A stretch of 64,000 nt of DNA from Haloferula sp. BvORR071 (GCF_000739615.1 NZ_BATP01000028.1:1-64000), one strand, 5' to 3'; counted from the stretch's first letter, positions 29,046 through 38,706 are shown. Program-made: numbers and translations. Notes: generated by a model not told the origin, from the letters alone.

Positions 29046-30623
29046 TTACTCCGCTGCCTTCACCTCCAAGCCGTCGAAGCGAACGTGGGTGTCGACCACC
29101 CGCAGGCCGACACTGCCCTTTGCGTAGGTCTCATCCTTTGCGCTCAGCACCTCCTTGCCATCCACTCCGACTGAAATCTGTGAACCCTTGACCGTGACGC
29201 CCAAGGCCACCGGCTTGCTCAAGTCCGCCGTGATCGGCTCACGCGCAATCTCCTTCCACGACGAGCCATCTGTCTTGCCAAGTACGACAATCTTCGTAGC
29301 CGGGACAATGCCCGCGAAGTAGCCGCGCTGGGCATCAAAGCCGACGGAGGGCTCCGTGACGCGGAACAAAAGACCGGCATCACGATCACCCTTCACGATG
29401 CTGATGCGTATGCTCGCGGTGAAGTCGGTGAACTCACCGCCATCCAGCACCAGCTTTTCACCAGTGCGATAGGCATTCACCGGATCCTTTGGCGGTGCAC
29501 CGAGTTCCACGCCCTCCTTCGTCACGGCGAGAAACTGCTGGTGACCATAGTAGGAGAAGCCGTCGAGATCCCTCGCGTCTTTGAAGCTCGCCGAGACCGG
29601 CAGCTTCGGAGCCGCTACCTTTTCACCCGAGGGCCGCTCGATGGAGGAGCCCGGAGCCACCGGCGCGCCAAAGTCCGGGAAGCCCGCCTTGAAGGTGAAG
29701 GGCTGTGCATAGATCGAGCGCAACCAGTTGCCCTTGCGCTCACGCTTCGCGTGGAAGACCTGCCACCACTCCTTGCCATCCGGGCTTTTCACAAAGCCAC
29801 CATGGCCGACGCCGAAGGTCTGCTCGGTCGCGCGGAAGACCGGCTCTGAATGCTTCTGCCAGGAGGCAGGATCCAGCGGATCCTTTCCGGTGAGCTCCAG
29901 CAAGCCGAGCTTGTAGGTCGGCAGCCAGGAAGCGGCGGTCGAATAGATCAGGAAGGTGCGACCATCGTTCTGCAGGATCTGCGGACCCTCCGCGAGGCCA
30001 CGAGTGCCTTCCTTCTCCTCGGTGCGTTCCCACACATAGGTGTCATTCGCGGCGATGCGGACCCGCGGGCCGGCCAGCTCCACCGGCGACTTCATCGGTG
30101 CAATGTAGAGATACTGGTTGTCGCTGCCCGGCTTGTCCCAGCCGGACCAGACCGCGTAGAGCTTGCCGTCCTGCTTGAAGGTCATCATGTCGATGGCCCA
30201 GATGTTCGGCGACTTGCCGTCCGCGCCATCGCCTGTCGCGAGGGGCCCGTGAACCTTGTAGGGACCGAGCGGATTGGCACCCTCGGACTCCAGAGCATAC
30301 GCCAGATGGTTCGCGTTTTTCCCATCCGAAGCCGCGACGTAGATGTAGAACTTCCCGTCGATGAACTGCAGCTCCGGTGCCCACACTTCCTTCGAGTAAG
30401 GCCCGCTCTCCGGCGCGGTCCAAACCACATGCGGCGTACCCAAGGAAGTCAGCCGGTCCGAGACCCACAGCGCTACGCCTTGGTTCCCCGCCGACTGGCA
30501 CCAGATGTACTGGTCGCCATGGCGGATCACACAGGGATCCGCGCCCTCCGCGATCGGATTGACGAACGTGTCTGCCATAGCGGCAGGCAGGAGAGCGGCA
30601 GAGAAGAGAAGTGCGCGAATCAC
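29046..30623 (-). CDS. GH43-type glycoside hydrolase with C-terminal beta-sandwich
   Basis: About 525 residues from the GTG at 30623, which gives a signal peptide (IRALLFSAALLPAAMA); the ATG at 30686 would place 21 charged residues first. The five-bladed propeller shows NPIAEGADPCVIRHGDQYIWC (Asp base), VWAPELQFIDGKFYIYVAAS, SPNIWAIDMMTF (Asp) and GLAEGPQILQNDG (Glu acid). A C-terminal lectin-like or DUF1080-like sandwich follows (from about residue 340). Family 43 enzymes are arabinofuranosidases, xylosidases or galactanases. A galactan or arabinan target would suit the GH35 neighbour. Confidence 0.88.
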   Translation of the reverse strand: MIRALLFSAALLPAAMADTFVNPIAEGADPCVIRHGDQYIWCQSAGNQGVALWVSDRLTSLGTPHVVWTAPESGPYSKEVWAPELQFIDGKFYIYVAASDGKNANHLAYALESEGANPLGPYKVHGPLATGDGADGKSPNIWAIDMMTFKQDGKLYAVWSGWDKPGSDNQYLYIAPMKSPVELAGPRVRIAANDTYVWERTEEKEGTRGLAEGPQILQNDGRTFLIYSTAASWLPTYKLGLLELTGKDPLDPASWQKHSEPVFRATEQTFGVGHGGFVKSPDGKEWWQVFHAKRERKGNWLRSIYAQPFTFKAGFPDFGAPVAPGSSIERPSGEKVAAPKLPVSASFKDARDLDGFSYYGHQQFLAVTKEGVELGAPPKDPVNAYRTGEKLVLDGGEFTDFTASIRISIVKGDRDAGLLFRVTEPSVGFDAQRGYFAGIVPATKIVVLGKTDGSSWKEIAREPITADLSKPVALGVTVKGSQISVGVDGKEVLSAKDETYAKGSVGLRVVDTHVRFDGLEVKAAE

Positions 30624-30729
30624 AAGACCATGGGGATAAATGCCCCGGAAACCCCGGACAACTGGAAACTCCCGCTGCGATTCCATGTTTCCCCTTTGAT
30701 CTGTCGTCCGCAGGGTGTTCTATCCCAAT

Positions 30730-31338
30730 GTGAAAAAGCCATCCCTCATGCTCATCATCTCGGCCGCAATACCGCTACTCTCGGGCAGCTTCGCGCGTGG
30801 CGCGGAGAGCGACAAGCCTCCCGCAGCGGAAAAGGAGACCGAAGCCACGGACAAGGGCGCGGATGACTTCAAGCTTCTGGCCGCTGAGTCCATCGGTAAA
30901 ATCCGCCACGACCAGAAAGCCGCCGACCTGATCAAACTCTACGGCGAACCCAAGTCGAAGGGTAAGCCCGAGATGTGGGAAGCAATCGGCGAATGGGTGG
31001 AGGAATGGAAATATCCCGCCCTCGGCGTGACGGTGAGGATGAGCTCCGAAAAGAAAGACGGCCCCAAGAAGGTGCTCGTCGCAATCGCCGGCAAGGGCTG
31101 CGAACTCGCCACCGCCCGTGGTATCAAAGTGGGCAGCACGCGCGCCGAAGTGGTGAAGGCCTATGGTGACGTCCAAGAGAAGTCTTCCGAAGATCCTCCC
31201 GCGGAAGCGGACAAGGACCAGGACAAGAAAGACAAAGAAGAAGAGAGCTTCGTCGCCGGCTCCATCTATGGCGGGCTGATCTTCAGCTTCAAGGACGGGA
31301 AGGTCAGCGAGATTCTCTTGGGAGCAGCCGCAGAGTGA
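30730..31338 (+). CDS. Secreted protein of unknown function
   Basis: About 202 residues from a GTG at 30730 (an in-frame start at 30715 is possible). There is a signal peptide (LMLIISAAIPLLSGSFARGAES), then a charged linker and a domain with LIKLYGEPKSKGKPEMWEAIGEWVEEWKYPALGVTVRMSS. Similar 'IGxVxxxYGxP' phrases occur in small verrucomicrobial exported proteins; I know no function. It is divergent from the GH43 gene with 106 bases between the starts. Confidence 0.65.
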   Translation: MKKPSLMLIISAAIPLLSGSFARGAESDKPPAAEKETEATDKGADDFKLLAAESIGKIRHDQKAADLIKLYGEPKSKGKPEMWEAIGEWVEEWKYPALGVTVRMSSEKKDGPKKVLVAIAGKGCELATARGIKVGSTRAEVVKAYGDVQEKSSEDPPAEADKDQDKKDKEEESFVAGSIYGGLIFSFKDGKVSEILLGAAAE

Positions 31339-31363
31339 GGGGCCGGGCGGTCATTTCCGCCGT

Positions 31364-32422
31364 TCAGCTCATCAAGCGCCCCACGACGAGATCACCCAGA
31401 AAGTGGTCCAGCTCCCTGCGCGATTCCGGTATCTTGATCCCCATCGCACGCAGGCCCACGCTCGCCATCGGTCCGAGAGCCTTCTTCAGCATCCGCAGGT
31501 CGGTCTCGAAAGGATCAAAGCGCTCGTGATTGGCATCCGCTGGGGTGCGATCGATGCGGACGACGAGGTCGGCGATGAAGCGGGTGGTGTGGGCCAACTT
31601 GTCGAAGTTGATCCAGCCCATCGTGTCCTGTGGCGTGTGATAGTACCTTCCCATCCCGCAGCTCAGGAATAGGAAGGGCTGTCCGGCATCCACGAAAGCC
31701 GCGTGGTCGGACACCGGACCCACGTAGCGATGCAGGACCGAGAGAACCCTCAGCTCGTCCGCATCCTTGGCCGCCGCCTCTACAATTGCCGGGAAGCTTC
31801 CATCACTCTCCGCCCCCATCACGCCAATGAGGTTCTTGAGATGGGGCAGCAGCGTCTTCACCGGCCCCGGGATCGGCAGCCCGCCATCCGTGGCATCATG
31901 ACCGACGAGATCCGTCACAATGACTGCGGCGAAGTCGATATCGCCACAGTAGTCCTCACAGAAACGCCGCGAACCCATGCATTCCCCGAGGAAGAAGGGC
32001 GGTTCCTCCGCATCGAAGAAAGCAATGATCAGATCCCGCTCCAAGGGCTCCTGCACGAAATGGTCCGCAAGCAGGAGATTGTGAGCCACAGAGGTCGCAT
32101 TGTCATCGACACAGGGAGCATCGATCACGCTGTCGTAGTGCGCCCCTAACAGGATGGGCGGCAGGCTGCGGTCGCGACCGGGAATCACGCCGACCAGATT
32201 GATGAAGCCCTGAAGCTCACGCGTGTTCGGATGAAGCCGCTCGTAGGGAAGCTCAAATGAGCCGCCTTCGAAGGGCTTCAGCCCGATCCGCTCCATCTGC
32301 CCGAGCAAGTACTCGCGGGCCACATCATGTCCGGGCTGGCCGACGCGGCGGCCAGCCGGCAGGGCCAGCGCCTGACTGTGTTCCGTCAGGCGCTGGACGA
32401 GGATCTTGTGAGGAAGCTGCAT
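31364..32422 (-). CDS. M28 family zinc aminopeptidase-like protein
   Basis: 352 residues, no signal peptide. All five metal-ligand motifs of the M28 family are visible in order: GAHYDS, VDDNAT, FFDAEEPP (catalytic Glu then ligand Glu), VTDLVGHD and YYHTPQD. The fold and length also fit glutaminyl-peptide cyclase-like members. It most likely removes N-terminal residues from peptides, or cyclises them, in a two-zinc active site. It ends 25 bases from the convergent upstream gene. Confidence 0.88.
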   Translation of the reverse strand: MQLPHKILVQRLTEHSQALALPAGRRVGQPGHDVAREYLLGQMERIGLKPFEGGSFELPYERLHPNTRELQGFINLVGVIPGRDRSLPPILLGAHYDSVIDAPCVDDNATSVAHNLLLADHFVQEPLERDLIIAFFDAEEPPFFLGECMGSRRFCEDYCGDIDFAAVIVTDLVGHDATDGGLPIPGPVKTLLPHLKNLIGVMGAESDGSFPAIVEAAAKDADELRVLSVLHRYVGPVSDHAAFVDAGQPFLFLSCGMGRYYHTPQDTMGWINFDKLAHTTRFIADLVVRIDRTPADANHERFDPFETDLRMLKKALGPMASVGLRAMGIKIPESRRELDHFLGDLVVGRLMS

Positions 32423-32449
32423 GTGCCTACTGCAGGATAAACAAGCCGT

Positions 32450-35407
32450 TTACCCTCCCACAGACACAGTGAGGCTCCGCTCTGTTGAGGTGACGATATT
32501 GCCCATGGCGCCAGCGAAGCGCAAGAGACCCACGGTGGCCTGCTTCTTGATCGAGTCCATCAGCACGAGGAAGAGGATGTAAGCCTCGTTCTTGTATTCG
32601 ACCAGCGGGTCCTTCTGTCCCTGCGCGCGCAGGTAGACGCCTTCGCGCAGCTCGTCCATTTCCCTGAGGTGCTCTTGCCAGAGCCCGTCGATGGCGGAGA
32701 TCACCAGCAGGCGTTCCTCCCGATCCACGAGCTCCGCCGGCAGTGCGGCCACGCGGCGTTCATAGGCATCCCGGACCTTGGCCACGATGCCCGCGGTGAG
32801 CTTGTCGATCCGGTTCATGTCGAGTTCTTCCTCGCTGAGCTCGACATGCAGGTTGCGGCGCACCCAATCGACCAGCGGCCGGTGATCCGGATCCTCCGGG
32901 TCACATTCGGAGACATGTTCCTCCACCTTGGCACCGATCCCGCCAGCCAAGACTTCGTGGACAAGCTGCCGCATGTCGCCCGTGGAGAGCACGTCATTGC
33001 GGTAGCTGTAGACGATCTCGCGCTGGAGGTTCATCACATCGTCGAAGTCGAGGACGCGCTTGCGGCCCTTGTAGTCACTTTGCTCGACCTGGATCTGGGC
33101 GGTTTCCACCAGGCTGCCCAGCGACGACCCGCCGCGCTTGCCTGCCTGTTCGAGCAAGGCCGCCATCCGGGCCGGCTCGGCGTGATTCCGCATCAGGTCG
33201 TCTTCCAGAGAGATGAAGAACTGCGCTCCTCCGGGATCACCCTGGCGGGAACAACGGCCGCGCAGCTGCCGGTCCACCCGCCGCGACGAATGGCGCTCAG
33301 TGCCGATGACCAGCAAGCCGCCAAGCTCCGCGACGCCAGCGCCCAGCTTGATGTCGGTACCACGGCCGGCCATGTTGGTGGACACGGTCACCGCACCGCG
33401 CTGTCCGGCCAGAGCCACGATCTCGGCTTCCTGCTGATGGAACTTCGCGTTCAGCACTGTGTGGGGAACCTTCGACCGCTTCAGCATCCGCGAAACGGTT
33501 TCCGATGCTTCCACGGACGCGGTTCCGACCAATACCGGCTGGCCCTTCGCATGTGCGCTTTCGATTCGCTCGACGAGCGCGTTGTACTTGTCGCGACGCG
33601 TCTTGAAGATCAGGTCATTGTCGTCGATCCGCTTGCTCGGGGCATTGGTCGGGATCGGCAAGACATCGAGCTTGTAGATGTCGTGGAACTCCGCGGCCTC
33701 GGTCGAGGCGGTGCCGGTCATGCCAGCGAGCTTCTCGTAAAGCCGGAAGTAGTTCTGGATGGTGATGGTCGCGTAGGTCCGGTTCTCCTTCTCCACTGCA
33801 ACCCGCTCCTTGGCCTCCACGGCCTGGTGCAGACCGTCGGACCAGCGGCGACCTTCCATTTCACGGCCGGTGCTCTCGTCCACGATGCTGACCTTGCCCT
33901 CGCGCACGACGTAGTGGACGTCCCGCTCGAAGAGGCAGTGGGCCTTGAGCAACTGCGAGATGGCATGAACCTTCAGCGCCTGCTCTTCCCGCCGCTGCAC
34001 AAGGGCAGCGATGGCGGACTCCTTCTGTTCCGGATTGAGATCGCGGTTCGCCCGGATCGCGTCGAGCTCCGCACCCGCATCAGGAAGCGTGAACGAATCC
34101 GGATCATCGGGATCGAGGAAAAGCCGACCCTTCTCCATCAGGTCGGCGGCGCGCGACTTCTCGTCGACGGCGAAGAACAGCTCCTCCTTCAGCTTGTGCA
34201 GGTCCTTCTGGAACATCTGCCGGTGGAAGGTCAGCTCCGTGCTTTCCAGCAGGCGCCGCCGCTCGGGATTCTCCATCAAGCGCAGGAACTGGCGGTTGCG
34301 CGGCTGGCCGAGTTTCAGCTTCAGCAGCAGCAGACCCGCCTCCTTGCTATTCCCCGCGTCCAGCAACTGCTTCGCCTCGGCGGCGATCCGGTTGCAGAGC
34401 TCCGTCTGGCGTTTCACCAGCTTCTCGACGGCCGGGTTGTAGAATTCGAAGGGCTTCGCGGAGTCCGGCGAGGGGCCGGTGATGATCAGTGGCGTACGGG
34501 CATCGTCGATCAGCACCGAGTCCACTTCGTCAATGACCGCGAAGTAGTGGCTGCGCTGGACCTGCTCCTCCTTGGTCGAGGCCATCCCGTTGTCCCGCAA
34601 GTAGTCGAAGCCGAACTCGGAGTTGGTGCCGTAGGTGATGTCACAGCCGTAGGCTTGGTGCCGCAAGTGGGGCGGCAATTGGTTGAAGATGCAGCCCACG
34701 CTGAGGCCGAGGTAGCGGAAGAGCGTGCCCATCCACTCCGCATCGCGTTGCGCCAGGTAATCGTTCACCGTGACCACGTGCACGCCTAGCCCGGTCAGGG
34801 CATTCAGGAAGATCGGCAAAGTGCCCACCAGGGTCTTGCCCTCGCCGGTCATCATTTCGGCGATCATCCCGCGGTGGATGGCGACCCCGCCCAGCAGCTG
34901 GACGTCGAAATGCACCATCTCCCAGCGCTGCGCTTGGCCGCCGAGGAGAATCTCAGTACCGCACAGGCGGCGCGCCGCGTTTTTCACCACCGCGTAGGCC
35001 TCGGGCAGTATCCGCTCCAGATAGCCCGCGCGGGGCTTCTGGAACTTTTCCTCCGCCGCGAGGAATGCTGCCTTCGCGTCCTCGATCGAGGAGACCGACG
35101 GCAAGACAATGGAGGGCAGGGTCGAGAACTCGCGCGCCAGGACCTTGCAGCGGCCTTGGATCGAATCCGCCACCGACTTGAGCTCGGCCTCGGTCATCTG
35201 CTCGAGCTGGACCTTGGTGGGGACCTTGAGCGGATGGTAGCGGGCAAGGTGCTCGCGCCAGGTCTGGGTGAGTTCGAGTAGCTTCTCGGCTGGCTCGCGC
35301 TGGAGCTGCTCCTCGATCTCATTGATGCGGGCGACCGTGGGCCGAAGGCGGCGGAGTTCACGCTCGTCCTTGCCACCCATCAGTTTCGGGAAAAGCCACT
35401 GGATCAT
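32450..35407 (-). CDS. secA: Preprotein translocase ATPase SecA
   Basis: 985 residues. Walker A is MMTGEGKT (about 185-192), the DEAD-like box VIDEVDSVLIDDARTP follows, and the preprotein cross-linking and NBD2 regions are clear (GTASVEASETVSRML, NMAGRGTDIKLG, LRGRCSRQGDPG). A long helical insertion sits in NBD1 after the DEVD box, as in SecA of several non-proteobacterial phyla. The C-terminal CxCx8CH zinc finger that binds SecB is missing; the protein ends TVSVGG. It drives post-translational export through SecYEG. Confidence 0.95.
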   Translation of the reverse strand: MIQWLFPKLMGGKDERELRRLRPTVARINEIEEQLQREPAEKLLELTQTWREHLARYHPLKVPTKVQLEQMTEAELKSVADSIQGRCKVLAREFSTLPSIVLPSVSSIEDAKAAFLAAEEKFQKPRAGYLERILPEAYAVVKNAARRLCGTEILLGGQAQRWEMVHFDVQLLGGVAIHRGMIAEMMTGEGKTLVGTLPIFLNALTGLGVHVVTVNDYLAQRDAEWMGTLFRYLGLSVGCIFNQLPPHLRHQAYGCDITYGTNSEFGFDYLRDNGMASTKEEQVQRSHYFAVIDEVDSVLIDDARTPLIITGPSPDSAKPFEFYNPAVEKLVKRQTELCNRIAAEAKQLLDAGNSKEAGLLLLKLKLGQPRNRQFLRLMENPERRRLLESTELTFHRQMFQKDLHKLKEELFFAVDEKSRAADLMEKGRLFLDPDDPDSFTLPDAGAELDAIRANRDLNPEQKESAIAALVQRREEQALKVHAISQLLKAHCLFERDVHYVVREGKVSIVDESTGREMEGRRWSDGLHQAVEAKERVAVEKENRTYATITIQNYFRLYEKLAGMTGTASTEAAEFHDIYKLDVLPIPTNAPSKRIDDNDLIFKTRRDKYNALVERIESAHAKGQPVLVGTASVEASETVSRMLKRSKVPHTVLNAKFHQQEAEIVALAGQRGAVTVSTNMAGRGTDIKLGAGVAELGGLLVIGTERHSSRRVDRQLRGRCSRQGDPGGAQFFISLEDDLMRNHAEPARMAALLEQAGKRGGSSLGSLVETAQIQVEQSDYKGRKRVLDFDDVMNLQREIVYSYRNDVLSTGDMRQLVHEVLAGGIGAKVEEHVSECDPEDPDHRPLVDWVRRNLHVELSEEELDMNRIDKLTAGIVAKVRDAYERRVAALPAELVDREERLLVISAIDGLWQEHLREMDELREGVYLRAQGQKDPLVEYKNEAYILFLVLMDSIKKQATVGLLRFAGAMGNIVTSTERSLTVSVGG

Positions 35408-35550
35408 CGTGCGAGGAGGGTTGAGGTGAATGAGGACCGGCGTGCGGAAGCCGGGGCAAAAATCAGCAATAGAAGCGTTGAAAAAGTGATCATCGGATTA
35501 CTTAGGGTTGAGAAGTTTCCGCCATCGTTCTCAACGAGGCGCGGAAACCT

Positions 35551-35577
35551 GGCACCTCATCGTCAACGAGAGGTGCC
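35551..35577. other. Hairpin in the region upstream of secA
   Basis: 8-bp perfect arms (35551-35558 with 35570-35577) around an 11-base loop, about 145 bases upstream of the secA start in a gene-free stretch (35408-35702). No T run is present. It could be a leader hairpin of the secA message or nothing. The rest of that stretch shows no clear gene. Confidence 0.3.
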
Positions 35578-35702
35578 GTCACAGGGGCGAATGAAACCTC
35601 CGCGATCCAAGAAGGGATCAGCGGTCGGATGGAAAGCATGGTGCCGGCAAGCACCCACCCTTCCGGGCAAGTGTCGCGACGAGCTCGCAGCGCGAACTCT
35701 TC

Positions 35703-36041
35703 TCAAGCTTCCACTGGGGGCGCCCTTCCCTGGATACCTCCCCAACGCGGATCCTCCGCGGGCAGCTCCCGAAGCACCTCGATCCCGAGACGCTGCGACG
35801 GAAGCCTCAAAAACAAACCACTGCCGCTGACGACAGGCACCAGTTCCGCGAGCGGGCGCGGATGGACCACCGGTGCCGGCAAATCGTCCGACTGGTGAAC
35901 CAAGCCGATCTCCTCCCCGCTTATCTTCTTGGCCCCGGCCAAGTGATCAGGAGCCAAGCCATTCCAACCCAGCCAGAACGACAGCGCCACTATCCAGGGA
36001 ATCCATGTCCCGGGGGTGAACTTGTCCTCGCTGGCGGTCAT
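35703..36041 (-). CDS. Small hypothetical protein with one membrane segment
   Basis: 112 residues from ATG 36041. A plausible membrane segment (TWIPWIVALSFWLGWNGL) follows a short polar N terminus, then a Pro-rich soluble part. I recognise no family, and coding support is only the hydrophobic segment and an open frame, which is weak evidence in GC-rich DNA. It lies between tRNA-Pro and secA on the minus strand. Confidence 0.35.
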   Translation of the reverse strand: MTASEDKFTPGTWIPWIVALSFWLGWNGLAPDHLAGAKKISGEEIGLVHQSDDLPAPVVHPRPLAELVPVVSGSGLFLRLPSQRLGIEVLRELPAEDPRWGGIQGRAPPVEA

Positions 36042-36117
36042 TGGGAGAGATGCTGTGCTCCTCTTGGGAAGCGGCAGCCGCTGAGAGGCTCGGTGAGAAC
36101 CGCGATTTGTCAAATGA

Positions 36118-36194
36118 TGGTCGGGCTGGCGGGATTCGAACCCACGACCCCCTGCCCCCCAGGCAGGTGCGCTACCAGACTGCGCTACAGCCCG
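36118..36194 (-). tRNA. tRNA-Pro (anticodon GGG)
   Basis: On the minus strand the sequence folds as a 77-nt tRNA. The 7-bp acceptor stem is CGGGCTG with CAGCCCG. The anticodon stem CCTGC/GCAGG holds loop CTGGGGG, giving anticodon GGG. The T-arm is GGGTTCGAATCCC-like. The 3' ACCA is encoded (discriminator A, then CCA). It reads CCC and, by wobble, CCU proline codons. Confidence 0.96.
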
Positions 36195-36303
36195 TTTACC
36201 ATCTCGGCGACGGGGCGGCGAGACAATCAGGCCAAATCCCGGTTGGCAAGCCCGTAAAATCGTGCATTTTCCGCCCGCCGAGCAACAGCAGGCATCCTTA
36301 GTC

Positions 36304-37347
36304 ATGGAGCGGATCAAGACAGCCATCGTGGGAGCGAGCGGATACACCGGGCAGGAATTGCTCCGGCTCCTGCTCGTGCATCCGAATGTCGAACTCGTCG
36401 CCGCGACTTCCCGCCAAGAGGCCGGGAAGCCGCTTTCCGCCGTGTTCCCGCGCTTCCGCAAGCTGCTGGGCGCGGAGCTGCCCTTCATGGAGCCGGATCC
36501 GGATGCGATCGCCGCCACCGGGGCCAAGGCCGCTTTCCTCGCCCTACCTCACGGCGTGGCCGCGGAAATCGCCACCGCCCTGTTGGAGCGCGGCTTGAAG
36601 GTCATCGACTTGAGCGCGGACTTCCGGCTCAGGGATGCCGCGGTCTATCAGGAATTCTACGCCCACGAGCACCCCGCCCCGGCGCTGCTGGAGAAGGCGG
36701 TTTACGGCCTGCCGGAGATCCGCGGCGAGGAAATCGCCAAGGCCGACCTGATCGCCTCGCCCGGTTGCTATCCCACCAGCATCATCCTGCCCCTCGTCCC
36801 GCTGCTCCGGGCCGGTCTGATCGATCCTGAGACGATCGTGGCCAACTCGATGAGCGGCGTCAGCGGTGCCGGCCGGAAGGCGGATCTCTCGCTGCTCTTC
36901 TGCGAGTGCAACGAAAGCGCCCGCGCCTACGGCATCCCCAAGCACCGCCACCTCTCGGAAATCGAGCAGGAGCTCTCGCTGGCCGCCGGTGAGCCCGTGG
37001 TGATCACTTTCATCCCGCACCTGATCCCGGTGAATTCCGGCATCGCCACCAGCATCACCGCCAAGCTCCGCCCCGGCACCACGCTGGCCGCGGTCGGCGA
37101 GGCGATGGAGGCAGCCTACGGGACGAAGTCCTTCGTCCGCCTGCTAGGCCCGGGAGTTTGCGCTGACACCAAACATGTCACCCGCACCAACTTCATCGAC
37201 ATCGGTTGGGCACACGACGCACGTACCGGCCGGATCATCCTCACCAGTGCCGAAGATAACCTTGGCAAGGGTGCCGGATCCCAGGCGGTCCAGTCATTCA
37301 ACCTCATCTTCGGCCTCGGCGAGACAGCCGGGTTGCAATCGGCGTGA
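36304..37347 (+). CDS. argC: N-acetyl-gamma-glutamyl-phosphate reductase
   Basis: 347 residues from ATG 36304. The N-terminal NADP-binding motif is AIVGASGYTGQELLRLL, and the active-site cysteine lies in ASPGCYPTS (about residue 154). The enzyme reduces N-acetyl-glutamyl-5-phosphate to the semialdehyde, the third step of arginine synthesis. argJ follows after 41 bases on the same strand, a usual arrangement. Confidence 0.95.
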   Translation: MERIKTAIVGASGYTGQELLRLLLVHPNVELVAATSRQEAGKPLSAVFPRFRKLLGAELPFMEPDPDAIAATGAKAAFLALPHGVAAEIATALLERGLKVIDLSADFRLRDAAVYQEFYAHEHPAPALLEKAVYGLPEIRGEEIAKADLIASPGCYPTSIILPLVPLLRAGLIDPETIVANSMSGVSGAGRKADLSLLFCECNESARAYGIPKHRHLSEIEQELSLAAGEPVVITFIPHLIPVNSGIATSITAKLRPGTTLAAVGEAMEAAYGTKSFVRLLGPGVCADTKHVTRTNFIDIGWAHDARTGRIILTSAEDNLGKGAGSQAVQSFNLIFGLGETAGLQSA

Positions 37348-37388
37348 GATTTGTTCAGCCTCCGCGTCCCACCCTTGCAAACCCAGTC

Positions 37389-38642
37389 ATGGATTTTCCC
37401 GTCTCCCGGATTAAAGGCGGTGTCGGAGCGCCGCGCGGTTTCCGATGCTCCGCTATTTCCTGCGGGATCAAGAACCCCGCAGCAGAGCGTCTCGACCTCG
37501 CGCTGATTTACTCGGAGCATCCCTGTAGCTCGGCTGGAACCTTCACTACCAACCGCGTGAAAGCCGCGCCGGTGAAGCTTTCCCAAGCACACCTGCGCCA
37601 GGGCGATCTGCGCGCGATCATCGCCAATAGCGGCAACGCGAACGCTTGCACCGGCGTCCAGGGCATCAACGACGCCAAGCTGATGTGCAACGGCGTGGCC
37701 AAGCCACTCGGTCTGAAGCGCGCCGAAATCGGCGTCTGCTCGACCGGCGTGATCGGCCTGCCAATGCCCATGGTCCGCATCGAGCCCCGCTTCGAAGAGC
37801 TCGTCGAGGGTCTCGAAGCCGGCAAGGGCCCGGAAGTCGCCCGCGCCATCATCACCAGCGATACCCGGCCCAAGGAAATCGCCATCTCCTTCGACCTCGG
37901 CGGTCATCGCGTCCGCATCGGCGGCTGCGTGAAGGGTGCCGGCATGATCTCGCCGAACATGGCGACCATGCTCTGCTTCATCACCACTGACGCCAACATT
38001 CCGACCGGCAACCTGCGCAAGGCCGTCTCCGAGTGCGTCGACGAAAGCTTCAACCGCATCACCATCGACGGTGACATGAGCACGAATGATACCGTGCTCG
38101 TCCTCGCCAACGGCCGCTCCGGCATGCCGCCGATCCGCCGCGGCAGCTCGCTGTGCAAGCAGTTCCGCGACGCCCTGCGCTGGGTCATGCTGGAACTCGC
38201 CCAAGCGGTGGTGAGGGACGGCGAGCGCGTGACCAAGTTCGTGACCGTGGAGGTCCAGGGTGCCCGCACCTACACCGATGCCAAGCTGGTGGCCGAAGCC
38301 GTCTGCAAGTCCGCACTGGTCAAGTCCTCATGGAACGGCGGCGACCCGAACTGGGGCCGAGTCCTCCACGCCGTCGGCTACTCCCGTGCCCGCATCCGCG
38401 AGGAGCTGGTGGACATCTTCTACAACGGCAAGCCCGCCTGCCTCGGCGGCCTCCAGGCCCCCACGCCGATGGATGAGCTGCGCCAGATCGCCGCTGAGCC
38501 GGAGTTCCGGATCAACATCCACCTCAATCAGGGCGATGCGGACTATATCATGTACTCGAGCGACCTCTCGCCGGAATACATCGACTTCAACCGCTCCGAA
38601 TACGCCTACTGGAAGCAGGCCCGGAAGGACGGCTTGGTCTGA
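37389..38642 (+). CDS. argJ: Bifunctional ornithine acetyltransferase / N-acetylglutamate synthase
   Basis: 417 residues from ATG 37389. Typical ArgJ features are IIANSGNANACTG, the self-cleavage site in GMISPNMATMLCF (Thr of ATM at about residue 192) and ITIDGDMSTNDTVL. The precursor cuts itself into alpha and beta chains. It recycles the acetyl group from N-acetylornithine to glutamate, giving the cyclic arginine route. It forms an operon with argC. Confidence 0.95.
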   Translation: MDFPVSRIKGGVGAPRGFRCSAISCGIKNPAAERLDLALIYSEHPCSSAGTFTTNRVKAAPVKLSQAHLRQGDLRAIIANSGNANACTGVQGINDAKLMCNGVAKPLGLKRAEIGVCSTGVIGLPMPMVRIEPRFEELVEGLEAGKGPEVARAIITSDTRPKEIAISFDLGGHRVRIGGCVKGAGMISPNMATMLCFITTDANIPTGNLRKAVSECVDESFNRITIDGDMSTNDTVLVLANGRSGMPPIRRGSSLCKQFRDALRWVMLELAQAVVRDGERVTKFVTVEVQGARTYTDAKLVAEAVCKSALVKSSWNGGDPNWGRVLHAVGYSRARIREELVDIFYNGKPACLGGLQAPTPMDELRQIAAEPEFRINIHLNQGDADYIMYSSDLSPEYIDFNRSEYAYWKQARKDGLV

Positions 38643-38670
38643 GCAAGGACGGACGACGTGGTCCGGGATT

Positions 38671-38706
38671 TCAGATTTGAAATCTCAAATTTGAGATTTC
38701 AAATTC
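38671..38706. repeat. AT-rich palindromic intergenic element, copy 3
   Basis: Contains a perfect 22-nt palindrome at 38679-38700 (half site GAAATCTCAAA) and the shared 13-nt core at 38682-38694, with CCGGGA upstream as in the other two copies. It lies 36 bases after the argJ stop. Confidence 0.65.

Noticed and set aside
32669-34789. 706-residue open frame antisense to secA
   Set aside because: Shadow of secA; no recognisable motif and the sense strand is unambiguous.
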